Assembly: GCA_016200125.1 (NCBI GenBank) | Contig: JACQFK010000072.1 | Span: 1-7,276, forward strand | Length of the DNA: 7,276 nucleotides | Source of the DNA: Planctomycetota bacterium | Lineage (GTDB): Bacteria; Planctomycetota; MHYJ01; JACPRB01 | Direction of reading: 5' to 3' | Part shown: positions 1-5,362 of the stretch, in pieces | Layout of the letters: the number at the start of each line of letters is the position of its first letter | Position numbering within the stretch: the stretch's first letter is position 1 | The notes under the pieces: model-generated | What the model was told of the DNA's origin: nothing | Database searches by the model: none | What the model saw: only the letters and a program-made list of their open reading frames with translations | Position numbers and translations under genes: made by a program

Positions 1-545
1 CGGATGCGGAAGAGGCCGTCCCAGGTGATGCGGCGGTCGCTCGACCCGACGGCCCATTCGCCCGTGATGTCGAAGTAGAGCTGCAGCGCATGGGGCTTGT
101 CCGCGGAGACCTCGGCCCGCAGGAGGCCGACGGGCAGCGAGAGCAGCCGCAGGTCGCGGGGATCCAGGGGCGAGAGGAACTCGAGGCGGAGATGAACGTC
201 GTCGTGCGAGAACTCGAACAGCGTCCGGGTGGGGAGGATGCGGACGGAGTCCTGGCGGAGCGCGGGAAGGGGCGAGGTCGGCAGGCCCATGAAGCGGAAG
301 GTCTTGCCGTCGATCTTCAGCATGCCGACCATGCCCTTGATCTGGCCGTTCCAGAGCTTCGGGGCTTCGTCGGCCAGCCGGTCGCCGCAGAGCCAGGTGT
401 TCAGGTAGGGGGTCTGTACGAAGAGGGGGAGGGCCGGGGCGCGGAAAGGGGGCAGGTCGATGCCCGGGCCCGGGGGGGCCGGCGGCGGGGAGGCGCAGCC
501 GGCGAGCATCGCGATCACGAGGCAGAGCGCGCGGGGACGAAGCAT
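1..545 (-). CDS. Glutaminase A-like (DUF4964/DUF5127) lipoprotein, N-terminal part
   Basis: The minus strand is open from an ATG at 545 to the left edge, giving 181 codons without a stop; the 3' end lies outside the window. The protein begins with a short lipoprotein signal: basic residues R3 and R5, a hydrophobic stretch, and lipobox LAGC with the lipidated Cys at 17. A Pro/Ala-rich linker (about 19-40) follows. The rest resembles the N-terminus of fungal and bacterial glutaminase A proteins as I recall them: TPYLNTWL (45-52), WNGQIKGMVG (65-74), a short FMG motif (85-87), FLSPLDPRDL (123-132) and LYFDITGEWAVG (156-167). The family holds extracytoplasmic enzymes reported to hydrolyse glutamine, but many members are uncharacterised and the catalytic part is not visible here. 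No good Shine-Dalgarno precedes the ATG; a weak TTGCCT-18 bp-TACATT pair (582-577 and 558-553) would give almost no leader. The family call is fairly sure, the substrate is not. Confidence 0.78.
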   Translation of the reverse strand, partial: MLRPRALCLVIAMLAGCASPPPAPPGPGIDLPPFRAPALPLFVQTPYLNTWLCGDRLADEAPKLWNGQIKGMVGMLKIDGKTFRFMGLPTSPLPALRQDSVRILPTRTLFEFSHDDVHLRLEFLSPLDPRDLRLLSLPVGLLRAEVSADKPHALQLYFDITGEWAVGSSDRRITWDGLFRI

Positions 546-598
546 GCGTAGGAATGTACGAGACGGCGGGGGCGTTAGGCAATGGGCAACACATCCCC

Positions 599-627
599 TT
601 GCGGCGGCCTCCCTTCATCGGGATAAT
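599..627 (+). promoter_or_regulatory. Predicted sigma70-type promoter of the synthase-rhodanese gene
   Basis: TTGCGG at 599-604 and GATAAT at 622-627 are separated by 17 bp. The -10 matches the consensus at five of six positions; the -35 matches only in TTG. Transcription would start near 634, ahead of the AGGAG at 644-648. The same TTGCGG-17 bp arrangement occurs before the third oxidoreductase gene. Prediction from sequence only. Confidence 0.5.
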
Positions 628-656
628 GCGCCTGGACCCTGATAGGAGCGCGTTCC

Positions 657-1958
657 ATGCCCGATCATTCCAAGCGGGTGTACGAGTCGATCCTCGACCT
701 GCTGTCGAACGTGGACAACCCCACGCCCATCGTGCGCCTGAACCGCGTCGTCCCCTTCAAGCACACGAAGATCTACGCGAAGCTCGAATGGTACAACCCC
801 TTCGGCGCGGTGAAGGACCGCGTGGCCGCGAACCTCGTGCGCGACGCGGAGGAGAAGGGGATCAACATCCAGAATCTCGTCGAGCCCACGTCGGGAAACA
901 CGGGCATGGGCCTGGCGATGATCTCCAACGCGAGGAAGGTCAACTTCACCGCCACGCTCTCGCTGGCGATCCCGGCGGAGAAGCGGGCCTCGCTGCGGGC
1001 CTTCGGGGCGAAGCTCGTGGAGCTCGCCGACGATCTCTGCCCGCTGCCCGGCGCGCCCGAAGGCGCCATGCAGAAGGCCAGCGATCTGGCGAAGCAGCCC
1101 GGATGGCACCAGCTCAACCAGTACAAGAACCCGGCCAATCCGGACGCCCATTTCCGGACCACCGGGCCCGAGGTCTGGCGGCAGACCGACGGTAAAATCA
1201 CCCACTTCGTTGCCGGCCTGGGCACCTGCGGGACGATCACCGGGACCGGACGCTTCCTGAAGTCGAAGAATCCGGGCGTCAAGGTGCTGGGGGTGCATCC
1301 CAGCGAAGGCCATGACATCCCGGGCGTCCGCAGCCTCAAGGCGCTCAAGCTGACCGACTTCTTCCTCCCGAAGGAGTACGACGGCGTCACCGAGATCAGC
1401 AACGAGGAGGCCTACCGCCTGTGCAAGCGGCTCAACCAGGAGGAGAGCATCATCGCCGGGCCGAGCTCCGGCATGGCGCTCGCGGGCGCCTTCAAGCTCG
1501 TTCCCGACGAGCCGGGCGCGATCTGCGTGGTGATGTTTCCCGACAACGCCTTCAAGTACTCGTCGTCCTTCCGGAAGCATCTGCCGGAGCTGTTCCCGCC
1601 CGAGCCGGGACAGGCGCCGCCGCCTCCGCCGCCGTCGGCGTCGGACCTGATCGAGCCCGCCGAGGCCGCGCGGCTCGTGCGGGAGGGCGCTCTGCTGCTG
1701 GACGTGCGGACGCCCGGCGAGTTCGAGGGCGGCCACATCGCGGAGGCCGTCAACATCCCGCTGCAGGCCATCCAGGCGGGGCCCGTCCAGGGTCTTCCCG
1801 CCGACAAGTCGACGCCGATCGTCACCATCTGCGCGTCGGGCAAGCGGTCGATGGCGGCGCTGCAGCTGCTCAAGGCGCAGGGCTACGCGCGGGTGAGCAA
1901 CAGCCGCGGCGGCATGCAGGCCTGGATGATGGAGCGGCAGCCTCTGAAGATCCGCTAG
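657..1958 (+). CDS. CysM-like cysteine synthase fused to a C-terminal rhodanese domain
   Basis: This 433-residue protein is a fold-type II PLP enzyme (about 15-310) joined by a proline-rich linker (314-326) to a rhodanese domain (about 330-427). Family enzymes make cysteine by replacing the leaving group of an activated serine with sulfide. Visible motifs are NPFGAVKDR with the predicted PLP Schiff-base lysine K53, the substrate loop TSGNTG (78-83), the phosphate-binding loop GTCGT (189-193, Cys where glycine is usual) and GPSSG (268-272). QYKNPANPDAH and HFVAGLGT resemble mycobacterial CysM, so O-phosphoserine is a possible donor. R225 of GVRS may match the CysM substrate arginine, which I cannot confirm. 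The rhodanese part has DVRTPGEFEGGH (349-360) and active-site loop CASGKRS with C392. The start is supported by AGGAG at 644-648, eight bases upstream. It converges on selD, with stop codons overlapping. The enzyme class is sure; CysM versus CysK or CBS is less so. Confidence 0.9.
   Translation: MPDHSKRVYESILDLLSNVDNPTPIVRLNRVVPFKHTKIYAKLEWYNPFGAVKDRVAANLVRDAEEKGINIQNLVEPTSGNTGMGLAMISNARKVNFTATLSLAIPAEKRASLRAFGAKLVELADDLCPLPGAPEGAMQKASDLAKQPGWHQLNQYKNPANPDAHFRTTGPEVWRQTDGKITHFVAGLGTCGTITGTGRFLKSKNPGVKVLGVHPSEGHDIPGVRSLKALKLTDFFLPKEYDGVTEISNEEAYRLCKRLNQEESIIAGPSSGMALAGAFKLVPDEPGAICVVMFPDNAFKYSSSFRKHLPELFPPEPGQAPPPPPPSASDLIEPAEAARLVREGALLLDVRTPGEFEGGHIAEAVNIPLQAIQAGPVQGLPADKSTPIVTICASGKRSMAALQLLKAQGYARVSNSRGGMQAWMMERQPLKIR
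1955..1958. other. CTAG holding both stop codons of convergent genes
   Basis: The palindrome CTAG contains the TAG stop of the synthase-rhodanese gene (plus, 1956-1958) and the TAG stop of selD (minus, 1957-1955). The two coding regions therefore overlap by four bases. There is no space between them for an intrinsic terminator, so each transcript must run into the antisense strand of the other gene. Confidence 0.95.
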
Positions 1959-2572
1959 GATCGCACGACCTCGAGGCCGGGCTTGTCGGTCTTGAAGGCC
2001 TCGGCGACGATCCGCGCGTCGGCGACGCCCCGTTCGTGCAGCTTCTTCAGGCAGGCGTCGACGTCCTTCTTCCGGATCCCGAAGAACAGGCCGCCCGAAG
2101 TCTGCGGATCCCACATCAGCGCCTGCTCGGTGGGGGAGAAGCTGCCCTTGAACTCCAGCGAGCCTTCGAGGAGCTTCTTGTTCGCCCCGGTGAGGCCGGT
2201 GGTCCCGCCGGCGTCGATGAGGGCCAGGCTGCGAGGGAAGCGGGGGATCGCGTCGTAGACGAAGCGGAGGCCGAGCTTCGAGGCCTTCGCCAGGCCGAGC
2301 GCGTGGCCGCCGAGGCCGAAGCCGGTGATGTCGGTCGCGCCCCGGGCGTCGAACTCCATCATCGTCTCGCAGGCGACCTTGTTCAGCTCGGCCATCTTGC
2401 GGGCGACGGGCAGAAACTCCTCGGCGGAGACCGTCTGATTGCGGTTGCCCCAGATGTACACGCCGCTTCCGACGGGCTTGGTCAGGATGAAGACGTCGTC
2501 CGGGCGGGCGCCGGAGTTGGGGGTGTAGTGCCGGGGGTCGACGAGGCCGTTCACCGAGAGGCCGTACTTCAT
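1955..2572 (-). CDS. selD: selD, C-terminal segment (AIRS C-terminal domain)
   Basis: This 205-residue frame carries the C-terminal domain of selenophosphate synthetase. It starts inside what is normally continuous SelD sequence: KYGLSVNGLVDP, then GARPDDVFILTKPVGSG, the metal-binding region ATDITGFGLGGHA, and DPQTSGGLFFGI near the C-terminus, all SelD signatures. The codons just before its ATG (IRDDE in this frame, 2587-2573) also fit SelD, so the ATG at 2572 is probably not an original start. It overlaps the TGA ending the N-terminal segment as ATGA, so translational coupling is conceivable. About 38 residues found in complete SelD proteins are missing between the two segments. I read this as the 3' part of a gene broken by deletion or by an assembly error. 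A two-subunit enzyme is a less likely alternative. Confidence 0.85.
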   Translation of the reverse strand: MKYGLSVNGLVDPRHYTPNSGARPDDVFILTKPVGSGVYIWGNRNQTVSAEEFLPVARKMAELNKVACETMMEFDARGATDITGFGLGGHALGLAKASKLGLRFVYDAIPRFPRSLALIDAGGTTGLTGANKKLLEGSLEFKGSFSPTEQALMWDPQTSGGLFFGIRKKDVDACLKKLHERGVADARIVAEAFKTDKPGLEVVRS

Positions 2573-2895
2573 CTCGTCGTCCCTGATTTGAGGACGGTGA
2601 GGGGCCGGCCTCCCATCGCGTACACGTCGCTGATGGAGTTGGCCGCGGCGATCTGCCCGAAGAGGTAGGGGTCCTCCGTGGGCGGGGTGATGAAATCGGC
2701 CGTGACGACCAGGGCCGTGTCCTCGCTCAGTTTGTAGACCGCGGCATCGTCCCCGGTCTCGATGCCCACGAGGAGCTCGGGACTGCGGCGCAGCTGCAGC
2801 TTGCTGAACAGGCCCTGTAAGTCCACCGGACTCAGCTTCCCGGTTCAGCCGCCGGTTTTCGAGAATCCGCGAAGATCGACGTTGCAGGACGACAT
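2569..2895 (-). CDS. selD: selD, N-terminal segment with selenocysteine at residue 17
   Basis: SelD makes selenophosphate from selenide and ATP, the selenium donor for selenocysteine tRNA and selenouridine. The true start is ATG at 2895, with AAGGAG (2907-2902) six bases upstream. An in-frame TGA at 2847-2845 falls exactly at the active-site position: the context is FSKTGG-TGA-TGKLSP, where the family has Cys or Sec followed three residues later by an essential Lys (here K20). Reading TGA as Sec gives continuous SelD: ELLVGIETGDDAAVY (metal ligand D50), TADF (D67) and SISDVYAMGG (D90), matching E. coli D51, D68 and D91. The match ends at RPLTVL. The frame then runs through KSGTTR to TGA at 2571-2569, while the expected continuation lies in another frame. 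A caller ignoring Sec would start at GTG 2826 and lose the catalytic residue. Identity is near certain; activity is doubtful because of the downstream lesion. Confidence 0.88.
2573..2592 (-). other. selD: Deletion/frameshift junction inside selD
   Basis: On the minus strand, the codons for ...PLTVL end with CTC at 2592-2590. Two bases AA follow (2589-2588), and then ATC AGG GAC GAC GAG (2587-2573) restores SelD-like sequence, IRDDE, in a different frame. Against E. coli SelD from memory, 38 residues between MGGKPIMAI and IDAPEP have no counterpart, including the GGHS motif. The missing DNA is then about 112 nt, which is not a multiple of three and explains the frame change. No slippery heptamer is evident, so programmed frameshifting is unlikely, and it could not restore the lost residues. 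Confidence 0.8.
2818..2834 (-). promoter_or_regulatory. Candidate bacterial SECIS hairpin of selD
   Basis: On the minus-strand RNA, a seven-pair stem (UGAGUCC with GGACUUA, one G-U pair) closes a GGU loop. The loop lies 18-20 nt after the UGA. As I recall, this is close to the position of the SelB-binding loop of E. coli fdhF, which also contains GGU. The G-U pair becomes an A-C mismatch on the plus strand, so the fold favours the selD sense RNA. It lies within coding sequence, as bacterial SECIS elements do. A second hairpin (ACAG-GGC-CUGU, 2818-2808) overlaps it by one base and could compete. Confidence 0.65.
2845..2847 (-). other. selD: In-frame TGA read as selenocysteine (Sec17 of SelD)
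   Basis: The TGA replaces the catalytic Cys codon of SelD. It is preceded by a well-placed start with a ribosome binding site and conserved SKTGG, and followed in the same frame by TGK-LSP and the ATP-binding domain. Sec at this position is known in SelD proteins of several bacteria and archaea. Sec use would require selA, selB and selC elsewhere in the genome. Confidence 0.85.
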
Positions 2896-2917
2896 GACCG
2901 GCTCCTTCCGTACACCC

Positions 2918-2946
2918 ACTCTAACGTCCGGGGACTCCGTTGTCAT
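2918..2946 (-). promoter_or_regulatory. Predicted selD promoter
   Basis: Read on the minus strand, ATGACA (2946-2941, five of six to consensus) and TAGAGT (2923-2918, four of six) are 17 bp apart. The start point would be near 2911, leaving a leader of about 15 nt that contains AAGGAG. Its -35 overlaps the -35 of the divergent zinc-ribbon promoter. Confidence 0.5.
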
Positions 2947-2968
2947 TCTTCGGCCGGAGTGATAGAAT
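2940..2968 (+). promoter_or_regulatory. Predicted promoter of the zinc-ribbon/parvulin pair
   Basis: TTGTCA at 2940-2945 and TAGAAT at 2963-2968 each match consensus at five of six positions, with a 17-bp spacer. The predicted start near 2975 is only two or three bases before the ATG at 2978. With no Shine-Dalgarno at a useful distance, this suggests a leaderless or nearly leaderless mRNA. Confidence 0.6.
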
Positions 2969-2977
2969 CTCCGCACC

Positions 2978-3403
2978 ATGAGCGTCGCGCGTTTCCGGTG
3001 CATGTGCGGCAGCACCCACACGGTCCCCCTTGAGCGGGCGATGGATGCGGTGGGCGTGGCCCACTGGCGCTGCACGGACTGCAAGCGGCGCTTCGTCCTG
3101 GCCTATCAGCCTCCCGACGTGATCACGCCCATCTACCTCGATCCCGGGGTGCGCTCCGTGGAGCCGAGGGAAACCGGCGCCTCCCATCCGGGGGGCACGG
3201 TGAACACGACACCCGTGCCGCCGCCGGCGATCGAATTCAAGTGCCGCTGCGGCGAGAAGATCACGGCCCATTCGTGGATGTACGGCGGGACCGCCGTCTG
3301 CGGCGGCTGCCGCTCGACGCTCTACCTGGCGCTGAAGTACAGCATGAAGCGGAAGATCCACGTCATCGTCCCCGAATACCCCCATACGACGACATCCGCA
3401 TGA
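2978..3403 (+). CDS. Small protein with two zinc-ribbon-like cysteine clusters
   Basis: I do not recognise a named family for this 141-residue protein. It has two similar halves. Each has a C-x-C-G motif (C8/C10 and C89/C91) followed about 20 residues later by a C-x2-C motif (C32/C35 and C108/C111), which is typical of zinc ribbons. The halves are joined by a Pro/Gly/Thr-rich linker (about 54-85). The C-terminal half ends in a basic, hydrophobic segment (YSMKRKIHVIV). There is no signal peptide or membrane segment, so it is probably cytoplasmic. The cysteine pairs could bind one zinc per half; a nucleic-acid or protein-binding role would be a guess. The start at 2978 fits the promoter, with a near-leaderless mRNA. 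Its TGA overlaps the ATG of the parvulin gene (ATGA, 3400-3403), so the two are probably co-transcribed and translationally coupled. Confidence 0.75.
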   Translation: MSVARFRCMCGSTHTVPLERAMDAVGVAHWRCTDCKRRFVLAYQPPDVITPIYLDPGVRSVEPRETGASHPGGTVNTTPVPPPAIEFKCRCGEKITAHSWMYGGTAVCGGCRSTLYLALKYSMKRKIHVIVPEYPHTTTSA

Positions 3404-3888
3404 AACACCTGATCGCGCCCGCCGCCGCCCTGCTGGTCCTCGTCGCCTGCGGGAAGAACGACCCCGTTCCGCCCCCGCCCACGGGCGGCGGATCCTCCGG
3501 CGCCCGGCCCGAGAAGCTGCCCAACGGCGAGCCCTCGGTGATCACGGTGAAGCACGTGCTCATCGCCTTCGAGGGCGCCGAGCGGTCGGATCAAAAGCGC
3601 AGCAAGGCGGAGGCGCAGAAGCTCGCCTACGAGCTCCTCAACCGCGCCAAGTCGGGCGAGGACTTCGACAAGCTCATGAAGGAGTCGAATGATCCGGGCG
3701 AGGGGACGTACACGCTGGTGAATCACGGCCTGAAGGCGGACGAATCGGGGAAGGAATACGACCGGAGCGGCATGGTTCCCGCCTTCGGCGACGTCGGCTT
3801 CCGGATCCTCGTGGGCGAAGTGGGCCTGGCCGAGCACGATCCGAAAACCAGCCCCTTCGGCTACCACGTCATCAAGCGCGTCAAATAA
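3400..3888 (+). CDS. Parvulin-type peptidyl-prolyl isomerase lipoprotein
   Basis: The 162-residue product has a lipoprotein signal with the lipidated Cys at 17 (VLVAC), a Pro/Gly-rich linker (20-46) and one parvulin domain (about 48-162). Parvulins catalyse cis-trans isomerisation of peptidyl-proline; lipid-anchored forms such as PrsA act on exported proteins. Visible signatures are KHVLIAF with H52, the helix segment GEDFDKLMKESNDPGEG (86-102), MVPAFGDVGF (125-134), and SPFGYHVIKR at the end with H156, the two histidines typical of the fold. There is only this one domain, with no SurA-like chaperone arms, so it is shorter than SurA or PrsA. The frame is open back to 3241, but that part is antisense-like shadow of the upstream gene. 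The lipoprotein signal and the ATGA overlap fix the start at 3400. No Shine-Dalgarno is seen, consistent with coupling to the zinc-ribbon gene. Confidence 0.88.
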   Translation: MKHLIAPAAALLVLVACGKNDPVPPPPTGGGSSGARPEKLPNGEPSVITVKHVLIAFEGAERSDQKRSKAEAQKLAYELLNRAKSGEDFDKLMKESNDPGEGTYTLVNHGLKADESGKEYDRSGMVPAFGDVGFRILVGEVGLAEHDPKTSPFGYHVIKRVK

Positions 3889-3934
3889 GCTTCTCCAAAT
3901 CGCCGCGAATTCTCCTCGCACCGGGATCTGTGTC

Positions 3935-3944
3935 GTTATATAGT
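3935..3944 (+). promoter_or_regulatory. Possible -10 region of the first oxidoreductase gene
   Basis: GTTATATAGT is an AT-rich island in GC-rich intergenic DNA; TATAGT (3939-3944) fits a -10 at five of six positions. No convincing -35 lies 16-18 bp upstream. The bases just before it (TGTCGT) also precede the -10 of the third oxidoreductase gene. A leader of about 45 nt would follow. Confidence 0.35.
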
Positions 3945-3994
3945 GAGCCGACCCAGCGGCTAAGGTTCGATTGCACATAAGAGGAGAGACCCGG

Positions 3995-5245
3995 ATGAGC
4001 AACAAGATCTCGAGGCGCGAGTTCGTCAAGGCGGGCTCCGGCACGGCGGCGCTGCTGGCGAGCACCCCGCTGGTGTATGCTGGAGGGCAGGAGCAGACCA
4101 TCTCCGTGGGCCTCATCGGCTGCGGCGGCCGCGGCACCGGCGCCGCCGAGAACTGCCTCGAGTCGTCGCAGAACGTCAAGATCGTCGCCATGGGCGACAT
4201 GTTCAAGGACCGCATCGACGGCAGCCGCCGCAACCTGTCGAAGCGAGACGGCTACAAAGTTTCCGACGACAACGTGTTCGTCGGCTTCGACGCCTACAAG
4301 AGGGTCCTCGACAGCGGCGTCGACATGGTGATCCTGGCGACGCCCCCCGGCTTCCGGCCGATTCATTTCGCCGCGGCCGTCGACGCGGGCAAGCACATCT
4401 TCTTCGAGAAACCGGTCGGCGTGGACCCGACGGGCATCCGCAAGGTCATCGAAGCCGGGAAGAAGGCGAAGGAGAAGAAGCTGGCCGTCGTCACCGGCAC
4501 GCAGCGCCGCCACCAGAAGAACTACCTCGAGACCATCGGCAAGATCCACGAGGGCGCCATCGGCGACATCGTCGCGGCTCGCTGCTACTGGAACGGCGAC
4601 ACGCCCTGGGTCAACAAGCGCCGGCCGGAGTGGAACGACATGGAGTACCAGCTCCGCAACTGGTACCACTATACCTGGCTCTGCGGCGACCACATCGTCG
4701 AACAGCACGTCCACAACCTGGACGTGATGAACTGGGTGCTGAAGTCCCATCCCCTCAGCGCGGTCGCGGTCGGCGGCAAGCAGGTGCGGACGCAGCCCGA
4801 GTACGGCTGCGGCTGGGACCACTTCGGCGTCGACTTCACGTATCCGAACGACGTGCACGTCCTCAGCATGTGCCGCCACTGGCCCAAGAGCCCCGGGAAC
4901 GTCAGCGAGGCGGTCGTGGGGACGAAGGGCAAGAGCGACTGCGCGGGCAACATCACGTTCTACAACGGCGATCCGGCCTGGAAGCCCGCGGGCGGCGGCA
5001 TTAACCCCTACGTGCAGGAGCACAAGGACCTGATCGCCAGCATCCGCAGCGGCAACCTGCTCAACGAGGCCGAGCAGGTCGCCCACAGCACGCTGACGGC
5101 GATCATGGGCCGCGAGGCCGCCTACACGGGCCAGGTCATCAAGTGGGACGAGTTCCTGGCGTCGAACCTCGACCTGACCCCGCCCAAGTACGAGTTCGGC
5201 CCGCTGCCCGAGCCGCCGATCGCGGTTCCCGGCAAGAAGGGCTAG
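3995..5245 (+). CDS. Gfo/Idh/MocA oxidoreductase 1, intact Tat signal
   Basis: This 416-residue protein is an NAD(P)-dependent oxidoreductase of the Gfo/Idh/MocA family, typically acting on sugars or cyclitols; some relatives are NAD-dependent glycosidases. The N-terminus is a Tat signal: SRREFVK with R7-R8, a hydrophobic stretch, and likely cleavage after VYA (A29), so export to the periplasm with bound cofactor is predicted. The Rossmann motif GCGGRG is at 42-47, EKP at 138-140, GTQRRH at 168-173, and the probable catalytic region GDHIVEQHVHNLD at 231-243. The C-terminal part is the usual alpha/beta substrate domain, ending in EFGPLPEPP. The start at 3995 is chosen because GAGGAG (3981-3986) lies eight bases upstream and the Tat motif follows at once; a TTG at 3971 in the same frame would add eight residues before it. 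A strong terminator follows at 5278-5311. The substrate cannot be named from sequence. Confidence 0.9.
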   Translation: MSNKISRREFVKAGSGTAALLASTPLVYAGGQEQTISVGLIGCGGRGTGAAENCLESSQNVKIVAMGDMFKDRIDGSRRNLSKRDGYKVSDDNVFVGFDAYKRVLDSGVDMVILATPPGFRPIHFAAAVDAGKHIFFEKPVGVDPTGIRKVIEAGKKAKEKKLAVVTGTQRRHQKNYLETIGKIHEGAIGDIVAARCYWNGDTPWVNKRRPEWNDMEYQLRNWYHYTWLCGDHIVEQHVHNLDVMNWVLKSHPLSAVAVGGKQVRTQPEYGCGWDHFGVDFTYPNDVHVLSMCRHWPKSPGNVSEAVVGTKGKSDCAGNITFYNGDPAWKPAGGGINPYVQEHKDLIASIRSGNLLNEAEQVAHSTLTAIMGREAAYTGQVIKWDEFLASNLDLTPPKYEFGPLPEPPIAVPGKKG

Positions 5246-5277
5246 TCCCGGGCGCAGTAAAGAGAAACACGGAGCGG

Positions 5278-5311
5278 GGCGTCGGGAGCGATCCCGGCGC
5301 CTCCTTTTTTT
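5278..5311 (+). terminator. Intrinsic terminator after oxidoreductase 1
   Basis: A ten-pair GC-rich stem (5278-5287 with 5292-5301, one G-U pair) is closed by the GNRA tetraloop GCGA. The stem can extend by two further pairs. Three bases after it comes a run of seven T (5305-5311). This is a textbook Rho-independent terminator, 32 bases after the stop codon. Confidence 0.92.
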
Positions 5312-5362
5312 GTCCGGCCACGGTGAAGGGGCGCCGGCTTTGACGTGCGGGAGGACGAAGCG

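Noticed and set aside
90..551. 153-residue open frame on the plus strand
   Set aside because: It is antisense to the glutaminase A-like gene, whose lipobox and conserved motifs are clear.
615..2114. 499-residue open frame on the minus strand
   Set aside because: It is the reverse of the synthase-rhodanese gene and continues out of frame into selD; Arg-rich low-complexity composition, no family signature.
2573..2592. Programmed ribosomal frameshift joining the selD segments
   Set aside because: CTCAAAT is not a good slippery heptamer and a shift would still leave out about 38 conserved residues.
1421..2668. 415-residue open frame on the plus strand
   Set aside because: It covers two genes out of frame or antisense (synthase and selD), and its composition is that of a shadow frame.
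2824..2826. GTG at 2826 as the start of the selD N-terminal segment
   Set aside because: No ribosome binding site fits, and it would remove the catalytic position and K20, which are present in frame upstream through the TGA.
2896..3084. N-terminal extension of selD to an upstream start at 3084
   Set aside because: It would cover the divergent promoter region and part of the zinc-ribbon gene; ATG 2895 has a proper ribosome binding site and matches the family length before the Sec residue.
3241..3399. Upstream extension of the parvulin protein
   Set aside because: The frame is open but overlaps the zinc-ribbon gene out of frame; the lipoprotein signal begins at 3400.
3971..3973. TTG as the start of oxidoreductase 1
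   Set aside because: The ribosome binding site at 3981-3986 lies after it and serves ATG 3995; the added residues would precede the Tat motif.
5340..5345. TTGACG as a -35 box for oxidoreductase 2
   Set aside because: The matching -10 would fall at the start codon (5362-5369), where no TATAAT-like hexamer occurs.
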